Source: Alphaproteobacteria bacterium
GTDB lineage: Bacteria > Pseudomonadota > Alphaproteobacteria > Micropepsales > Micropepsaceae
Assembly: GCA_017308375.1 (NCBI GenBank)
Contig: JAFKEW010000056.1
Location: 1 to 64,000 of the forward strand
DNA: 64,000 nucleotides
Direction of reading: 5' to 3'
Numbering within the stretch: position 1 is the first letter of the stretch; every line of letters starts with the position of its first letter. The position numbers and the translations under genes were made by a program. The notes under the pieces are model-generated. The model was not told the origin of the DNA, searched no databases, and worked only from the letters and a program-made list of their open reading frames with translations. Below, one piece after another: positions 1-11,958 of the stretch.

Positions 1-1153
1 TCGCGAGCGTAAATATCATGAAGCAGACCGCATAAAGCGGCATCCGGTTCACCAGCCCGCCATAGGCGTCAATCTCGCGTGTGTGCATCCGGTCATAGAG
101 CACGCCAACACACAGAAACAACGCGCCGGAGACGATGCCGTGGCTCAGCATCTGATAGATGCCGCCCTCGATCCCCTGATGCGTCAACGTGAAAATTCCC
201 ATCGTCACAAAACCCATATGCGCGACGGAAGAATACGCAATCAGCTTCTTCATATCCTCCTGCGCCAGCGCCACCAGTGATGTGTAGATGATCGCCACAA
301 CGGAGAGGACGAAGATGAACGGGGCAAACGTATCCGAAGCAATAGGAAACATCGGCAAGGAAAAGCGCAGGAACCCATAGCCGCCCATCTTCAGAAGGAT
401 ACCGGCAAGAATAACGGAACCGGCTGTCGGCGCTTCCACATGCGCATCCGGCAGCCAGGTATGAACCGGCCACATCGGCATCTTGACGGCAAAGGAAGCA
501 AAAAAGGCGAGCCACAGCCATGGCTGCATCGCAGCCGGGAAATTGCTGGACTTCAGCAAGACTTCAATATCCGTCGTTCCGGCGTAGTAATACATCGCCA
601 TGATGGCGAGCAGCATCAGAACGGAGCCAAGCAATGTGTAGAGAAAGAATTTGAAACTGGCGTAGACGCGCCGTTTGCCGCCCCAGACACCGATGATAAG
701 GAACATCGGGATCAGGCCGCCCTCGAAGAACACGTAGAACAGCACGAGGTCGAGTGCACAAAACACGCCGATCATCAGCGTTTCCAGGACAAGGAACGCG
801 ATCATGTAATCCGGCACGCGGCTCTTGATTGATTCCCAGCTTGCCAGAATGCAAAACGGCATCAGCCCGGCCGTGAGCACGACAAACAGCATCGAAATGC
901 CGTCCACCCCCATATGATAGGTGATGTTTCTGCCGAGCCATTCTGCACGTTCTGTGTATTGGAACGCGGCCGTGGTTCCGTCGAACCCGATCCAGATCAC
1001 GATCGCAAGCACCAGCACAGCAAGCGTGGTGATCAGCGCGATCCAACGGGCCGCCGTATCGGCAATCGCCGAATTCCGCCGCGCGATCGTGATCGCCAGC
1101 ACGCCGAGAAGCGGCAGGAATGTTGTAACGCTCAGGATAGGGAAATGGCTCAT
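1..1153 (-). CDS. nuoM: NADH-quinone oxidoreductase subunit M (3' end outside window)
   Basis: Proton-pumping antiporter-like membrane subunit of respiratory complex I. The frame is open from an ATG at 1153 (MSHFPILSV...) to the window edge, giving about 384 N-terminal residues of a protein that is usually near 500. The visible part has hydrophobic helices throughout and the family stretches [30 protein letters not shown] and [19 protein letters not shown], which hold the conserved Glu and Lys of the proton channel. Its ATG overlaps the nuoL stop by four bases, indicating coupled translation. nuoN would be expected just beyond base 1. Confidence 0.96.
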   Translation of the reverse strand, partial: MSHFPILSVTTFLPLLGVLAITIARRNSAIADTAARWIALITTLAVLVLAIVIWIGFDGTTAAFQYTERAEWLGRNITYHMGVDGISMLFVVLTAGLMPFCILASWESIKSRVPDYMIAFLVLETLMIGVFCALDLVLFYVFFEGGLIPMFLIIGVWGGKRRVYASFKFFLYTLLGSVLMLLAIMAMYYYAGTTDIEVLLKSSNFPAAMQPWLWLAFFASFAVKMPMWPVHTWLPDAHVEAPTAGSVILAGILLKMGGYGFLRFSLPMFPIASDTFAPFIFVLSVVAIIYTSLVALAQEDMKKLIAYSSVAHMGFVTMGIFTLTHQGIEGGIYQMLSHGIVSGALFLCVGVLYDRMHTREIDAYGGLVNRMPLYAVCFMIFTLA

Positions 1154-3147
1154 AGCGGCGACCCCGCAACCATGAACCATGTCACCAGCGCCACAATTCC
1201 AAGCAGCATTGCGAGGGCGTAGTGATAGACGTATCCCGACTGCAGGCGAACCGCCTGCCGCGTTGCATCCAACACCCGCGCTGAAACGCCGTCCGGCCCG
1301 AGCCCGTCAATGATCAGGCCATCCCCCACTTTCCAGAAAACGCGGCCAAGCCATTTTCCAAAGCGCACGAATATCAGATCGTACAATTCGTCGACGTACC
1401 ATTTGTTATAGATGAACGTGTAGAGCATGCCGCCGCGTGCCGCCATTTGCGCCGGAAGATCCGGATGCAGGATGTAATAATAGAAGGCAATGGCAAAACC
1501 GATGATGGTCATGACAATCGGCGCCAGATCGACCCACAGCGGCAATTCGCCATGCCCATGGTGGCCCGTAATGCCGGCCACGGCCCCTCGCCAGAAGCCC
1601 ATGGCATCGCCGCCAATAAACCAGTGCGCGAAGACAGCACCAGCAGCCAGTGCGCCAATGGCAAGCACCGCCAGTGGCACCAGCATGGTCCAGGAAGGTT
1701 CATGAACCTCTGAAAGCTGAAGAGGCCCGTGGTGCCCGCCATCATTATCATTGTGATGGGCCAGATGCGGGTCGTGATCGGCGCCACGGTACCGACCATG
1801 AAACGTCATCAAAAACTGCCGCCAGGAATAGAAGGAGGTCATAGCTGCAGCGATGACCGTCATGACGAAGGCATATGTCCCAATTCCGCTTCCGGCCAGG
1901 AACGTGGAATTGATGATGGCGTCCTTCGAATAGAAACCGGCGGCGCCAACGCCCAGCAACGGAATGCCGACGCCGGTCAGTGCCAGATTGCCGATCAGCA
2001 TGACGGTCCACGTCACCGGAAGTGCGCGCGCAAGCCCACCCATTTTGCGCATGTCCTGCTCATGGTGCATTGCGGTGATAACGGCGCCTGCCGAAAGAAA
2101 CAGCAACGCCTTGAAAAAGGCATGCGTGAAAAGATGGAACATCGCCGCGTTGTAGGCGGAGACGCCGGCCGCCGCGAACATGTAACCCAGCTGCGAACAC
2201 GTCGAATACGCAATCACGCGCTTGATATCGTTCTGGAACAACCCGATCGAGGCTGCGAAAAACGCCGTGGTGGCGCCAATGAAGGTCACAAACCCAAGCG
2301 CGATGGGTGCAAGCTCAAACATCGGCGAACATCGGCAAACCAGAAACACACCGGCCGTAACCATCGTCGCCGCATGGATCAGCGCCGAAACCGGTGTCGG
2401 CCCTTCCATCGCGTCCGGCAGCCAGGTGTGCAGGCCAAGCTGCGCCGATTTGCCCATCGCCCCTACAAACAGCAACAGGCAAAGCGTGGTCAGGATATCG
2501 ACGTTGTGGCCGGCAAACAGGAACGTCTTACCTGCAACGGACGGTGCTGCGCTGAAAACGGCGGTGAAATCCAGCGTCCCGAACACATAGAAGACGCCGA
2601 AGATTCCGAGCGCGAACCCGAAATCGCCAACACGGTTGACGACAAAGGCCTTGATCGCAGCCGCATTGGCCGATGGCCGCGTGTACCAGAAACCGATCAA
2701 AAGGTAAGACGCCAGGCCAACCCCTTCCCAGCCGAAGAACAGCTGCAGGAAATTGTTCGACGTCACCAGCATCAGCATTGCAAAGGTGAACAGCGACAGA
2801 TAGGCGAAAAAGCGCGGGCGGCTGGGATCATCGCGCATGTACCCAATCGAGTAGAGATGCACGAGGGAGGAAACGCCTGTCACCACGACCAGCATTACCG
2901 CAGTCAAGGTATCGACCCGGATGGTCCAATCTGCTGCAAAATCCCCGGAATGAATCCACTCGGCAAGCGGCATGATGCCGGAATGGCCCAGAAGCGCGAC
3001 ATCGTAGAATGCGAAGCAGGACAGGACTGCTGATACGAACAACAGGCCGGTCGTAACGATCTCCGATACCCGCGCGCCGATGAACCGGCCAAACAGGCCT
3101 GCGATAAGAAATCCCAGCAGCGGAAGAAAAACGATCGCGGAATACAT
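1150..3147 (-). CDS. nuoL: NADH-quinone oxidoreductase subunit L
   Basis: Distal antiporter-like subunit of complex I, carrying the long lateral helix. The 665-residue length is slightly above the usual value near 640. Family motifs include [48 protein letters not shown] (channel Lys and His) and [16 protein letters not shown] His- and Asp-rich hydrophilic loop ([18 protein letters not shown]) lies around residues 450-475, between membrane helices; such loops vary between species. The start is ATG, with 7 bases to the nuoK stop. It lies in the nuoA-M operon. Confidence 0.97.
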   Translation of the reverse strand: MYSAIVFLPLLGFLIAGLFGRFIGARVSEIVTTGLLFVSAVLSCFAFYDVALLGHSGIMPLAEWIHSGDFAADWTIRVDTLTAVMLVVVTGVSSLVHLYSIGYMRDDPSRPRFFAYLSLFTFAMLMLVTSNNFLQLFFGWEGVGLASYLLIGFWYTRPSANAAAIKAFVVNRVGDFGFALGIFGVFYVFGTLDFTAVFSAAPSVAGKTFLFAGHNVDILTTLCLLLFVGAMGKSAQLGLHTWLPDAMEGPTPVSALIHAATMVTAGVFLVCRCSPMFELAPIALGFVTFIGATTAFFAASIGLFQNDIKRVIAYSTCSQLGYMFAAAGVSAYNAAMFHLFTHAFFKALLFLSAGAVITAMHHEQDMRKMGGLARALPVTWTVMLIGNLALTGVGIPLLGVGAAGFYSKDAIINSTFLAGSGIGTYAFVMTVIAAAMTSFYSWRQFLMTFHGRYRGADHDPHLAHHNDNDGGHHGPLQLSEVHEPSWTMLVPLAVLAIGALAAGAVFAHWFIGGDAMGFWRGAVAGITGHHGHGELPLWVDLAPIVMTIIGFAIAFYYYILHPDLPAQMAARGGMLYTFIYNKWYVDELYDLIFVRFGKWLGRVFWKVGDGLIIDGLGPDGVSARVLDATRQAVRLQSGYVYHYALAMLLGIVALVTWFMVAGSPL

Positions 3148-3154
3148 TCGCGCC

Positions 3155-3463
3155 TCAGCCTTTCATCAGGTTGACGTCTTCCACCGCAATCGTGCCGCGA
3201 TTGCGGAAGTAGACGACGAGGATGGCAAGGCCGATCGCCGCCTCGGCAGCGGCCACTGTAAGTACGAAAAGCGCGAACACCTGCCCGACGAGGTCACCGA
3301 GAAAGCTCGAAAACGCCACAAGGTTGATATTTACCGCCAGCAGGATCAGTTCGATCGACATCAGAATGATGATGACGTTCTTCCGGTTGAGGAAAATGCC
3401 CAGAACGCCGATCGTGAACACGATGGCGCCCACGGCCAGATATTGCGGAAGCCCGATAGACAT
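3155..3463 (-). CDS. nuoK: NADH-quinone oxidoreductase subunit K
   Basis: Small three-helix membrane subunit of complex I that takes part in proton translocation next to NuoJ and NuoA. The 102-residue length is the family norm. The motif [20 protein letters not shown] carries the conserved membrane-embedded Glu of helix 2, and the [13 protein letters not shown] segment carries the second Glu. It begins with ATG directly after the nuoJ TAG with no gap, a typical coupled arrangement. Confidence 0.97.
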   Translation of the reverse strand: MSIGLPQYLAVGAIVFTIGVLGIFLNRKNVIIILMSIELILLAVNINLVAFSSFLGDLVGQVFALFVLTVAAAEAAIGLAILVVYFRNRGTIAVEDVNLMKG

Positions 3464-4069
3464 CTATACCCCTTCCCCCGGCCGTGGATTCTTCAGTTCC
3501 ATGGATTCGGCAATCGTGCGTGCGTTCTGCGCCACAATCGATTGCCGGCGCACGCCCGGCCGGTGGCGTAAGGTCAAGACAATGGCGCCGACCATTGCCA
3601 CCATCAGAATGAATCCGGCCGTCTGGAAATAGAAAATGTAGTCGGTGTAGATGATATGCCCGAGTGCGGCGGTATTGGACATTCCGGCCGGCGTCGCGTG
3701 AGCCAGCGCATGCGGTGCTGATGGCGCCACAACCCAGGTCACGCTGACCAGAACCAGCTCCGCCACCAGCACGATACCCGTCAACGCGCTGACTGGCAGA
3801 TATTGCAGAGCGCCACGCTTCATCTCCGCAAAATCGATATCGAGCATCATCACAACGAACAGGAACAGCACCGCAACAGCGCCGACATAGACAACCACCA
3901 GGATCAGCGCGAGAAATTCCGCCCCCAGTAACACAAACAGCGCCGCGGCATTGAAAAAAGCCAGAATAAGATAAAGCACCGAATGTACGGGGTTGCGCGA
4001 CGCGATCACCATCAACGTCGCGGCGATCAACACCGCGGAAAACAGGTAAAAGGCAATCGCCGTTAGCAT
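3464..4069 (-). CDS. nuoJ: NADH-quinone oxidoreductase subunit J
   Basis: Five-helix membrane subunit of complex I (201 residues). The N-terminal helices show NPVHSVLYLILAFFNAAALF and LLGAEFLALILVVVYVGAVA, the stretch that contains the pi-bulge region linking quinone chemistry to proton transfer. The C-terminal loop is variable. The gene ends immediately before the nuoK ATG and starts with ATG 27 bases after the nuoI stop. Confidence 0.96.
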   Translation of the reverse strand: MLTAIAFYLFSAVLIAATLMVIASRNPVHSVLYLILAFFNAAALFVLLGAEFLALILVVVYVGAVAVLFLFVVMMLDIDFAEMKRGALQYLPVSALTGIVLVAELVLVSVTWVVAPSAPHALAHATPAGMSNTAALGHIIYTDYIFYFQTAGFILMVAMVGAIVLTLRHRPGVRRQSIVAQNARTIAESMELKNPRPGEGV

Positions 4070-4096
4070 GATCCCCGCTTCATCCCCTCTGTCGGC

Positions 4097-4585
4097 TCAA
4101 CGGTACGGCGCATCAAGCTCGAGATTTTGTGCAATCTCACGCTCCCACCGATCCCCATTCGCGAGCAGACGCTCCTTGTCATAGTAGAGTTCTTCGCGTG
4201 TTTCGGTCGCAAACTCGAAATTCGGCCCTTCGACAATCGCATCAACCGGGCACGCTTCCTGACAAAGGCCGCAGTAAATGCACTTCACCATGTCGATATC
4301 ATAACGCGTGGTGCGGCGGCTCCCGTCTTCACGCGGCTCCGCCTCAATCGTAATCGCCTGTGCCGGACAAACCGCCTCGCACAATTTGCAGGCGATGCAG
4401 CGTTCTTCGCCGCTGGGATAGCGGCGCAAAGCATGCTCACCCCGGAAGCGGGGGCTTAGCGCCCCTTTTTCAAACGGGTAATTCAGCGTGGCCTTCGCCC
4501 CAAAAAAGTAACGCATGGAGACCCAGAAGCTCTTCACGAATTCCCAAAGGAAGACTGTCCGCGCAGTGCTATCGAGCCAAGCCAT
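4097..4585 (-). CDS. nuoI: NADH-quinone oxidoreductase subunit I (2x[4Fe-4S])
   Basis: Peripheral-arm subunit carrying clusters N6a and N6b, which pass electrons towards NuoB. It has 162 residues and two ferredoxin motifs, [12 protein letters not shown] and [12 protein letters not shown], within a sequence that starts with an amphipathic membrane-surface helix and the [18 protein letters not shown] block typical of the alphaproteobacterial/mitochondrial TYKY form. ATG start; 6 bases from the nuoH stop. Confidence 0.97.
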   Translation of the reverse strand: MAWLDSTARTVFLWEFVKSFWVSMRYFFGAKATLNYPFEKGALSPRFRGEHALRRYPSGEERCIACKLCEAVCPAQAITIEAEPREDGSRRTTRYDIDMVKCIYCGLCQEACPVDAIVEGPNFEFATETREELYYDKERLLANGDRWEREIAQNLELDAPYR

Positions 4586-4591
4586 ACCGCC

Positions 4592-5626
4592 TCACAATCC
4601 CTGACCGCGGAAGACGAGCACCCAGCCCGCCGTCAGCACGACCCATACCAGCGATAGCGGCAGGAACACTTTCCAGCCCAGCCGCATCAACTGGTCATAG
4701 CGGTAACGCGGCACGAATGCGCGCACCGTCGCCATGCAAAAGAAAACAAACCAGAGTTTGAGCAGGAACCAGATGATCCCCGGCACCGCGTTCAATGGCC
4801 AGATATCCCAAAGCGGCAGCCACCCACCAAGGAACAGGATTGTGACCATCGCAGACATCAGGACGATGTTCACAAACTCGGCCAGGAAGAAAAGCAGGAA
4901 CAGTGTCGAGGAATATTCGACCATATAGCCCGCGACCAGTTCGGATTCTGCCTCCGGCAGGTCGAATGGCGGCCGATTGGTTTCCGCAATGGCCGAAACA
5001 AAGAACACGATGAACATCGGGAACAGCAGGCCGAAGGCAAACCAGCCGTTTTTCTGCGCCTCCACAATCGCGGTCAGATTCAGCGATCCCGCAAACAGCA
5101 GCACCGTAATGATGACGAACCCGATGGAAACTTCGTAAGACACCATCTGCGCGGCAGAACGCAGCCCGCCCAGAAACGGGTATTTCGAGTTCGATGCCCA
5201 ACCACCGATAATGATCCCGTAGACACCAAGCGACGAGATCGCGAACAGATAAAGAATGCCGACATTGATGTCGGATACCACCCACCCCTTATCCAAGGGC
5301 ACCACAGCCCAGGCCGATAGCGCGAGCGTCGCGCTGAGGATCGGCGCCAGCACGAACAATACTTTGTTCGCACCTGCCGGAATCACACTCTCCTTGAAAA
5401 CGAATTTGAACAGGTCGGCAAAGGACTGCAGCAGGCCGAACGCGCCCACCACATTGGGCCCGCGCCGCATCTGCACCGCCGCGAAAATCTTGCGGTCGGC
5501 CAGGAGGACATACGCCACCATGATCAGCAGCGAGACCAGCAACAGCACGATGGAAAGTGCCTGGCCGATGAACCACGCCCAGCCATAAGGCAAACCGATG
5601 TTCTGAAAATATTGCGCGAGCATCAT
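4592..5626 (-). CDS. nuoH: NADH-quinone oxidoreductase subunit H
   Basis: Eight-helix membrane subunit that helps form the quinone-binding chamber of complex I. It has 344 residues, with conserved loops [57 protein letters not shown] and [20 protein letters not shown], all Glu/Arg-rich quinone-site elements. Two tandem ATG codons at 5626 and 5623 could both start it. The next gene's TAG lies one base upstream. Confidence 0.97.
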   Translation of the reverse strand: MMLAQYFQNIGLPYGWAWFIGQALSIVLLLVSLLIMVAYVLLADRKIFAAVQMRRGPNVVGAFGLLQSFADLFKFVFKESVIPAGANKVLFVLAPILSATLALSAWAVVPLDKGWVVSDINVGILYLFAISSLGVYGIIIGGWASNSKYPFLGGLRSAAQMVSYEVSIGFVIITVLLFAGSLNLTAIVEAQKNGWFAFGLLFPMFIVFFVSAIAETNRPPFDLPEAESELVAGYMVEYSSTLFLLFFLAEFVNIVLMSAMVTILFLGGWLPLWDIWPLNAVPGIIWFLLKLWFVFFCMATVRAFVPRYRYDQLMRLGWKVFLPLSLVWVVLTAGWVLVFRGQGL

Positions 5627-5627
5627 G

Positions 5628-7757
5628 CTATTCGGCCGCCATTGCCTTTGAAGGGTTGACGAACAGCCGGCTGCATTCCGCCATTACCGCGCTAGCCCGC
5701 GCAATCGGGTTGGTCAGATAGAAATCATGAATGGTCGAAGACAGCGGTGTGGCGCTGTCGATCTGCCCTTCCCGCCCGATTGCATCCCAAATTGCCGGAT
5801 CCGCCCCGCCATGCGCCGCCACCATATTGGCGTTCGCGAAATGGGGTGCATCGGCCAGAATGGCTTTGCGCAACGCGCCGCGATCATCATAAGGCAGGGT
5901 CTTACCAACCACTTCGGAAAGTGCGCGCAGGATCGCCCAATCTTCCTTGGCGTCCCCCGGCGGGAACGTCGCCCGATTGCCATACTGCAACCGGCCCTCG
6001 AAATTCAGATAAATACCGTCCTTCTCAGTGTAGGCTGCACCGGGAAGAATGACATCCGCCCTGTGCGCGCCCGCATCGCCATGGGTACCTTGATAAACGA
6101 CAAAGGCATTGCCGAGATAAGCCATATCAAATTCGTCGGCGCCCAAGAGATAAACGAAGTCGATCTCGCCCGTGCCGGCACCGGCCAGTATCCCCGCCAT
6201 ATCGCGCCCACCCGCACCCGGCAAAAAGCCCAGATCCATCGCCGCCACACGCGACGCGGCAGTATGCAGGACGTTGAAACCGTTCCAGCCACCTTCTGCC
6301 GCGGCCCCCGCTGGCCCGATCATGCCGGTGCTGCCCGCAAGCTGTGCTGCCAACTTCAGAATGGTCGCGCCATCGCGGCGCGCCAACGCCCCGCTGCCAA
6401 GAACAAGCATCGGGCGCTGCGCATTGCGCAGCACACTGGCGAATTCGCCCTTGCCCGCAACCAGATCCTGTAAAGCTGAAACGCTGCCGCCGAGTTGTGT
6501 GACCGGATAGGTCAGATCGTAAGGCTGGCCGATATTGGCGATTTGCAGATTGCCGTGCAGCCATGTCTTGCGGATACGGGCATTCAAAACCGGCGCTTCC
6601 CAACGCGGATTACACCCGATCAGAAGCAACGCATCTGCCGCTTCGACACCGGCAATTGTGGTGTTGAACAGATAGGATTGCCGTGGCTCCGGCTGAAGCT
6701 GGGCACCATCCTGCCGGCAATCGAGATTGACCACACCGAGGGACGCCATCAAATCCTTCAGCGCCTTGATCTCTTCTGCCGCGGCCAGATCGCCCACAAT
6801 CGCGGCCATTCTTTCGGGCTTGCTTGCCTTTACGCGTGCAGCAATCTCTGCGAACGCATCGGCCCACGACGCCGGCTGAAGTTTGCCGTCACGTCTTATA
6901 TAAGGCCTGTCCAGACGCTGGCGCCGCAAGCCATCAACCGCGTGGCGTGTCTTGTCGGAAATCCATTCCTCATTCACGGCTTCGTTTGTGCGCGGCAGAA
7001 CGCGCAAAACATCAAGCCCACGGGAGTCGACCCGTATATTCGCCCCTTGTGCATCCATCACATCGACCGACTGGGTCTTGCGCAGTTCCCATGGCCGCGC
7101 ATTGAAGGCATAAGGACGCGAGGTCAACGCCCCCACGGGACAGAGATCGACCACATTCCCGGACAATTCCGACGAGAACGCCTGTTCGAGATACGTCGTG
7201 ATCTCCATATCTTCGCCACGGCCGGTTGCGCCCAACTCCGGCACCCCGGCCACTTCAGTGGCAAAGCGTACACAACGCGTGCACTGGATACAGCGGGTCA
7301 TGATCGTCTTGATCAGCGGCCCCATATATTTGTCTTCGACCGCCCGCTTGTTTTCCTTGAAGCGATGAAAGGCGGCACGGCCATAGGCCATGGCCTGATC
7401 CTGCAGATCGCACTCGCCGCCCTGATCACAGATGGGGCAATCCAGCGGGTGGTTGATCAGCAGAAATTCCATCACCCCTTCGCGCGCTTTCTTGACCAAA
7501 GGCGTATTGGTGTTGATGCGCGCCGGCGTTCCATCCTTGTTCGGGAAGATGTCTTTCACTTGCAAGGCGCAGGAGGCTTGCGGCTTCGGTGCGCCCACCC
7601 ATTCCACCAGGCACATCCGGCAATTTCCCGCCACCGACAAACGCTCGTGATAGCAAAAGCGCGGTATCTCCGCGCCCGCCAGCTCACACGCCTGCAACAG
7701 CGAAATGTTGTCGTCGGCCTCGATTTCCTTGCCGTCGATGATGAGCTTGCGCGCCAT
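5628..7757 (-). CDS. nuoG: NADH-quinone oxidoreductase subunit G
   Basis: Large iron-sulfur subunit of the NADH-oxidising arm (709 residues, family norm near 690). The N-terminus has a [2Fe-2S] ferredoxin fold ([22 protein letters not shown]), then the His/Cys motif region [15 protein letters not shown] and [10 protein letters not shown], followed by a molybdopterin-oxidoreductase-like domain that binds no cofactor in this family. I chose the ATG at 7757, which overlaps the preceding TGA by one base; a GTG one codon earlier is the alternative. Confidence 0.96.
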   Translation of the reverse strand: MARKLIIDGKEIEADDNISLLQACELAGAEIPRFCYHERLSVAGNCRMCLVEWVGAPKPQASCALQVKDIFPNKDGTPARINTNTPLVKKAREGVMEFLLINHPLDCPICDQGGECDLQDQAMAYGRAAFHRFKENKRAVEDKYMGPLIKTIMTRCIQCTRCVRFATEVAGVPELGATGRGEDMEITTYLEQAFSSELSGNVVDLCPVGALTSRPYAFNARPWELRKTQSVDVMDAQGANIRVDSRGLDVLRVLPRTNEAVNEEWISDKTRHAVDGLRRQRLDRPYIRRDGKLQPASWADAFAEIAARVKASKPERMAAIVGDLAAAEEIKALKDLMASLGVVNLDCRQDGAQLQPEPRQSYLFNTTIAGVEAADALLLIGCNPRWEAPVLNARIRKTWLHGNLQIANIGQPYDLTYPVTQLGGSVSALQDLVAGKGEFASVLRNAQRPMLVLGSGALARRDGATILKLAAQLAGSTGMIGPAGAAAEGGWNGFNVLHTAASRVAAMDLGFLPGAGGRDMAGILAGAGTGEIDFVYLLGADEFDMAYLGNAFVVYQGTHGDAGAHRADVILPGAAYTEKDGIYLNFEGRLQYGNRATFPPGDAKEDWAILRALSEVVGKTLPYDDRGALRKAILADAPHFANANMVAAHGGADPAIWDAIGREGQIDSATPLSSTIHDFYLTNPIARASAVMAECSRLFVNPSKAMAAE

Positions 7758-8194
7758 CACGAGCCCCGCTGATCTTCAAGTAACCCACGCATCCGCGGGC
7801 CGTAATGCGACAGGTATCCCTGCCGCGCATAGTAGTCGGACGTCAGATATTCGCGATGCACACCGAGCTGTGCCTCGGCGACCGCATACCACTCCCCATT
7901 CGGGCAGAGCTTCAGGCATTCATCAAGCACATAGACGAGGCGTGCCACATACCATTCATACTGCTCAAACGTCTCGGCGCTTCCGTCAGCCCGCTGCGCT
8001 CCCACGTCAAGTTGCAGCAACGACGGATTCGAAAAGCGCGGGTTGGCCAACGCCACATCGCATTGCGCCAGGTAGAGTTTCTTCGCCTTTGCCGAACGCC
8101 ATGCAACCATATTGTATACGGCCGCCCCGATACCGCCGAGGGCAGCGAGAACCAGCAGCGCTGGCGGGCGGAGCGTATAAATCTGTCGTGCCAT
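7757..8194 (-). CDS. Unrecognised single-pass membrane protein inside the nuo operon
   Basis: I do not recognise this 145-residue product as a complex I subunit. It has a short basic N-terminus, one membrane helix (about residues 9-30), then a soluble helical domain rich in Tyr, Trp and acidic residues, with two nearby cysteines in DECLKLCPNGEW and a HREYL...YARQGYLSHY tail. The pattern resembles small bacterial anchored helical proteins of unknown role. It starts with ATG 5 bases after nuoF and its TGA overlaps the nuoG ATG, so it is translated as part of the operon. Whether it is an accessory subunit, an assembly factor or an unrelated passenger cannot be told from sequence. Confidence 0.8.
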   Translation of the reverse strand: MARQIYTLRPPALLVLAALGGIGAAVYNMVAWRSAKAKKLYLAQCDVALANPRFSNPSLLQLDVGAQRADGSAETFEQYEWYVARLVYVLDECLKLCPNGEWYAVAEAQLGVHREYLTSDYYARQGYLSHYGPRMRGLLEDQRGS

Positions 8195-8199
8195 TCAGC

Positions 8200-9486
8200 T
8201 TACTCCGCAGCGACCTGGGTTTTGCTCAGGCGTTCGGCAATCCGGCGTTCCAACTCAGGCCGGAAATGGCGGATCAAACCTTGAACCGGCCATGCGGCGG
8301 CGTCACCCAAGGCACAGATGGTGTGCCCTTCCACTTCTTTCGTCACTTCATAGAGCAGATCAATCTCATTCGACTGCGCATTCCCCACTTCCATCCGTTT
8401 CATCACGCGCCACATCCAGCCCGTGCCTTCGCGGCATGGCGTGCACTGACCGCAGCTTTCATGCTTGTAGAAGTAGGACAGCCGCTGAATCGCCTTCACG
8501 ACGTCGGCAGATTTGTCCATCACGATGACGGCAGCGGTGCCGAGGCCGGACTGCACGGCTTTCAGGGAATCGAAATCCATCAGCACCGTGTCGCAGATGG
8601 ATTTTGGTATCAGCGGTACCGAAGCCCCACCCGGAATGATCGCCAGCAGATTGTCCCATCCGCCGCGCACGCCACCGGCATGCTTCTCAATCAACTCCTT
8701 GAGCGGGATACCCATCTCCTCTTCCACATTGCAGGGCCGGTTTACGTGACCGGAGATGCAGAAGACCTTGGTTCCCGCGTTATTCGGCCGCCCCAGGCCG
8801 GCGAACCATTCCGCGCCACGGCGCAGGATGGTTGGCGCCACGGCAATGGATTCAACATTGTTGACCGTCGTCGGGCAGCCATAAAGGCCGACATTGGCCG
8901 GGAACGGTGGCTTCAGACGCGGCTGGCCCTTCTTGCCCTCCAGGCTTTCCAACAGCGCCGTTTCTTCACCGCAGATATACGCGCCGGCACCATGATGGAC
9001 ATAGAGATCGAAATCCCAGCCGTGAATGTTGTTCTTGCCGATCAGTTTCGCGGCATAGGCTTCATCCACCGCGCGCTGTAACGCCTCGCGCTCCCGAATA
9101 AACTCGCCGCGCACATAAATGTAACAAGCATGCGCCCGCATGGCGAACGATGCCACAAGACACCCTTCCACCAGGGTATGCGGATCGTGACGCATGATGT
9201 CCCGGTCCTTGCAGGTACCGGGTTCGGATTCATCGGCATTAACGACGAGATAGTGCGGCCGCTCCCCAATCTCCTTCGGCATGAAGGACCACTTCATCCC
9301 GGTCGGAAATCCGGCCCCGCCGCGCCCACGCAGGCCGGACTTCTTCATGATATCGACGATGGCTTCAGGCCCCATCTCGAGAATCTTTTTCGTGTTGTCC
9401 CATTGTCCGCGCGCCCGCGCGCCAGCCAGGCTCACGTCATGCAGGCCGTAGAGATTGGTGAAAATACGATCCTTGTCCGACAGCAT
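8200..9486 (-). CDS. nuoF: NADH-quinone oxidoreductase subunit F (NADH/FMN site)
   Basis: Flavoprotein that oxidises NADH and carries cluster N3 (428 residues). The glycine-rich NADH/FMN loop is seen as [15 protein letters not shown], the FMN contact block as [19 protein letters not shown], and the [4Fe-4S] ligands as [14 protein letters not shown] with a later Cys in [16 protein letters not shown] start; the nuoE TGA overlaps it by one base. Confidence 0.97.
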   Translation of the reverse strand: MLSDKDRIFTNLYGLHDVSLAGARARGQWDNTKKILEMGPEAIVDIMKKSGLRGRGGAGFPTGMKWSFMPKEIGERPHYLVVNADESEPGTCKDRDIMRHDPHTLVEGCLVASFAMRAHACYIYVRGEFIREREALQRAVDEAYAAKLIGKNNIHGWDFDLYVHHGAGAYICGEETALLESLEGKKGQPRLKPPFPANVGLYGCPTTVNNVESIAVAPTILRRGAEWFAGLGRPNNAGTKVFCISGHVNRPCNVEEEMGIPLKELIEKHAGGVRGGWDNLLAIIPGGASVPLIPKSICDTVLMDFDSLKAVQSGLGTAAVIVMDKSADVVKAIQRLSYFYKHESCGQCTPCREGTGWMWRVMKRMEVGNAQSNEIDLLYEVTKEVEGHTICALGDAAAWPVQGLIRHFRPELERRIAERLSKTQVAAE

Positions 9487-10157
9487 CAGCTTGCAGCCCC
9501 CGATGGTTTCTGCACGTCAGATTCACCAGCCTGCCCAGCCGCACCTGCATCGCTGTAAGGCGGCACCCCCGTCAAAGACGTAAGACCATCCACCGGCTCG
9601 GACGAACGGCGGCCATTCTGCGGGCCGGGTGTCGGCCGCTCTCCGCGGCGGAAGGCCTCCAGCAGCGCCTCGGTCTTCGGCCCATCCAGATCTTCGTAGA
9701 AGTCCTTGCCGATCTGGAGCATCGGCGCGTTCACGCACGCACCCAGACACTCCACTTCCATCCAGGAAAACTTCCCATCGGCGGAAATCGTCTGCGGCTC
9801 GGCTGCAATGTGCTTCTTGCAGGCGGCCACCACATCGTCCGACCCGCGCAGCCAGCACGGCGTCGTGGTGCAGACCTGAACCAGATGCTCACCAACCGGA
9901 TGCAGGTTGAACATCGTGTAGAAGGTGGCCACCTCCAGCACACGGATGAAAGGCATGCCAAGCGTACTGGCCACCAGTTCGATCATCGGCTTGGTGACCC
10001 AGCCTTCCTGCACCTGCCCGATCCACAGCATGGCGATCACGGCGGATGCCTGCCGGCCTTGCGGATATTTCGCAATTTCCCGTTCGCACAACGCCTGGTT
10101 CTCAGCCGTAAAGGCAAAGCTGTCAGGCTGCTCGGGATGCAGGCGGCGTACACTCAC
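9486..10157 (-). CDS. nuoE: NADH-quinone oxidoreductase subunit E ([2Fe-2S])
   Basis: Thioredoxin-fold [2Fe-2S] subunit of the NADH dehydrogenase module. Ligands are in [10 protein letters not shown] and [10 protein letters not shown]. The 223-residue length includes a Pro/Ser/Gly-rich C-terminal tail of about 55 residues (from [15 protein letters not shown]) beyond the usual core; such tails are common in this class. The start is GTG at 10157, supported by its 4-base GTGA overlap with the nuoD stop. Confidence 0.95.
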   Translation of the reverse strand: MSVRRLHPEQPDSFAFTAENQALCEREIAKYPQGRQASAVIAMLWIGQVQEGWVTKPMIELVASTLGMPFIRVLEVATFYTMFNLHPVGEHLVQVCTTTPCWLRGSDDVVAACKKHIAAEPQTISADGKFSWMEVECLGACVNAPMLQIGKDFYEDLDGPKTEALLEAFRRGERPTPGPQNGRRSSEPVDGLTSLTGVPPYSDAGAAGQAGESDVQKPSGAAS

Positions 10158-11341
10158 CGGTCAATCTCCCCAAACACCACGTCAATCGAACCCAGCACGG
10201 CGGAAACATCCGCCAGCATGTGTCCTTTGCAAAGAAAATCCATGGCCGCCAGATGCGGGTAGCTCGGCGCACGTATCTTGCACCGATATGGCTTGTTCGA
10301 GCCGTCCGAAACAAGATAGACGCCAAATTCGCCCTTTGGGGCCTCAACGGCGGCATAAACCTCGCCCGCCGGAACGTGATATCCCTCGGTATACAATTTG
10401 AAGAAGTGGATCAGCGCTTCCATCGAGCGCTTCATCTCCGCGCGGCGCGGCGGAACGACTTTATTGTCGGCAGAGCAAACCGGCCCCCCCGGCATCTTTG
10501 CCAGACACTGCATCATGATCTTGTTGGATTGGCGCATCTCTTCCATGCGCATCAGATAACGATCGTAGTTGTCGCCGTTCTTGCCAACCGGAACCAGAAA
10601 ATCCAGCTCACTATAACACTCATAAGGCTGCGCGCGGCGCAGATCCCAGGCAACGCCGGTCGACCGCAGCATGACGCCGGAGAATCCCAGCGCTTCGGCA
10701 TCCGCACGAGATACCGCCGCAATATCGACGTTACGCTGCTTGAAAATCCGGTTGTCGGTCAGAAGAACTTCTATGTCGTCGAGCACTTTGGGGAAATGTT
10801 CGCAAAACACCGCAATGTCGTCGACGAGACCGGGCGGCAAATCCTGATGCACACCACCGGCACGAAAATAATTCGCGTGCATTCTGGCGCCACTCGCCTG
10901 CTCATAGAAGCCCATCAGCTTCTCGCGCTCCTCAAACCCCCATAGCGGCGGCGTCAGCGCACCAACGTCCATCGCCTGCGTCGTGACCTGAAGCAGGTGG
11001 TTGAGAATGCGGCCGATCTCGCAATAGAGGACCCGGATGTATTGGGCACGGATTGGGACTTCCATGCCCAGCAAACGCTCGACCGCGAGGCAGAAGGCAT
11101 GCTCCTGATTCATCGGCGCGACATAGTCCAGCCGGTCGAAATAGGGCATCGCCTGCAAATAGGTTTTATGCTCGATCAGTTTTTCCGTGCCGCGATGCAG
11201 AAGCCCGATATGCGGGTCGATACGCTCGACGATCTCGCCATCCAGATCCATGACAAGGCGCAAAACCCCGTGGGCGGCCGGATGCTGTGGCCCCCAGTTC
11301 ATGGTCATCTTGCGGTCGTCAACAGGTGCCACTTCGCTCAT
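10154..11341 (-). CDS. nuoD: NADH-quinone oxidoreductase subunit D
   Basis: 49-kDa-type subunit that builds the quinone pocket with NuoB (395 residues). Landmarks are [20 protein letters not shown] near the N-terminus (quinone-site His), [35 protein letters not shown] and the C-terminal [20 protein letters not shown] with the conserved Asp and Arg. Not fused to nuoC. The ATG overlaps the nuoC TGA by four bases. Confidence 0.97.
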   Translation of the reverse strand: MSEVAPVDDRKMTMNWGPQHPAAHGVLRLVMDLDGEIVERIDPHIGLLHRGTEKLIEHKTYLQAMPYFDRLDYVAPMNQEHAFCLAVERLLGMEVPIRAQYIRVLYCEIGRILNHLLQVTTQAMDVGALTPPLWGFEEREKLMGFYEQASGARMHANYFRAGGVHQDLPPGLVDDIAVFCEHFPKVLDDIEVLLTDNRIFKQRNVDIAAVSRADAEALGFSGVMLRSTGVAWDLRRAQPYECYSELDFLVPVGKNGDNYDRYLMRMEEMRQSNKIMMQCLAKMPGGPVCSADNKVVPPRRAEMKRSMEALIHFFKLYTEGYHVPAGEVYAAVEAPKGEFGVYLVSDGSNKPYRCKIRAPSYPHLAAMDFLCKGHMLADVSAVLGSIDVVFGEIDR

Positions 11342-11949
11342 TTGGCATCTTTCTGAGGTCCGGCCTTCTCATCGCCCGGCAGGACATAGCGCGCCCCTTC
11401 CCATGGGCTCATGAAATCGAAGTCACGAAACTCCTGCACCAACTCCACCGGCTGATAAACAACGCGCTTCAACTCTTCGTCGTAGCGCACCTCGACATAG
11501 CCGGTCAGCGGAAAATCCTTGCGCAGCGGATACCCGGAAAAGCCGTAATCCGTCAGCAGCCGGCGCAGATCCGGGTGGTCGGAAAACTGGATGCCATACA
11601 TGTCGAAGGCTTCACGTTCGAACCAGTTGGCCGCCGGAAACACCCCGACCACGCTCGGCACCGGCGTCTCTTCATCGGTCTGCACCTTCACCCGCAGACG
11701 CTGATTCCGGGTGATGGAAAGCAGATGATAAACGACGTCAAAGCGCCGCTCGCGATTGGGCCAGTCCACACCGCAAACATCGATCAGGATCGTGAAGGCG
11801 CAGCCAGTGTCATCGCGCAGGAAACGCAGCACATCGATGATGTCTGCGCCCGCACATTCAACCGTCAGTTCATTCACCGCCACGGCAGCATTGCCCAGCT
11901 TGCCGCCAAGGCCCTGCGCAATGCGCTGCTTCAGTGCATCCAAATCCAT
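11338..11949 (-). CDS. nuoC: NADH-quinone oxidoreductase subunit C
   Basis: 30-kDa-type subunit of the peripheral arm (203 residues), needed for assembly with NuoD. Conserved features are [20 protein letters not shown], the [20 protein letters not shown] signature and [20 protein letters not shown], followed by the [18 protein letters not shown] tail. ATG start, 9 bases from the nuoB stop, with coupling to nuoD. Confidence 0.97.
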   Translation of the reverse strand: MDLDALKQRIAQGLGGKLGNAAVAVNELTVECAGADIIDVLRFLRDDTGCAFTILIDVCGVDWPNRERRFDVVYHLLSITRNQRLRVKVQTDEETPVPSVVGVFPAANWFEREAFDMYGIQFSDHPDLRRLLTDYGFSGYPLRKDFPLTGYVEVRYDEELKRVVYQPVELVQEFRDFDFMSPWEGARYVLPGDEKAGPQKDAK

Positions 11950-11958
11950 ACGCCAGCC

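Noticed and set aside
1729..3033. 434-residue open frame on the plus strand opposite nuoL
   Set aside because: Antisense to a complete, well-conserved membrane subunit. The translation is Arg/His/Gln-rich low complexity, as expected from the complementary strand of a GC-rich gene.
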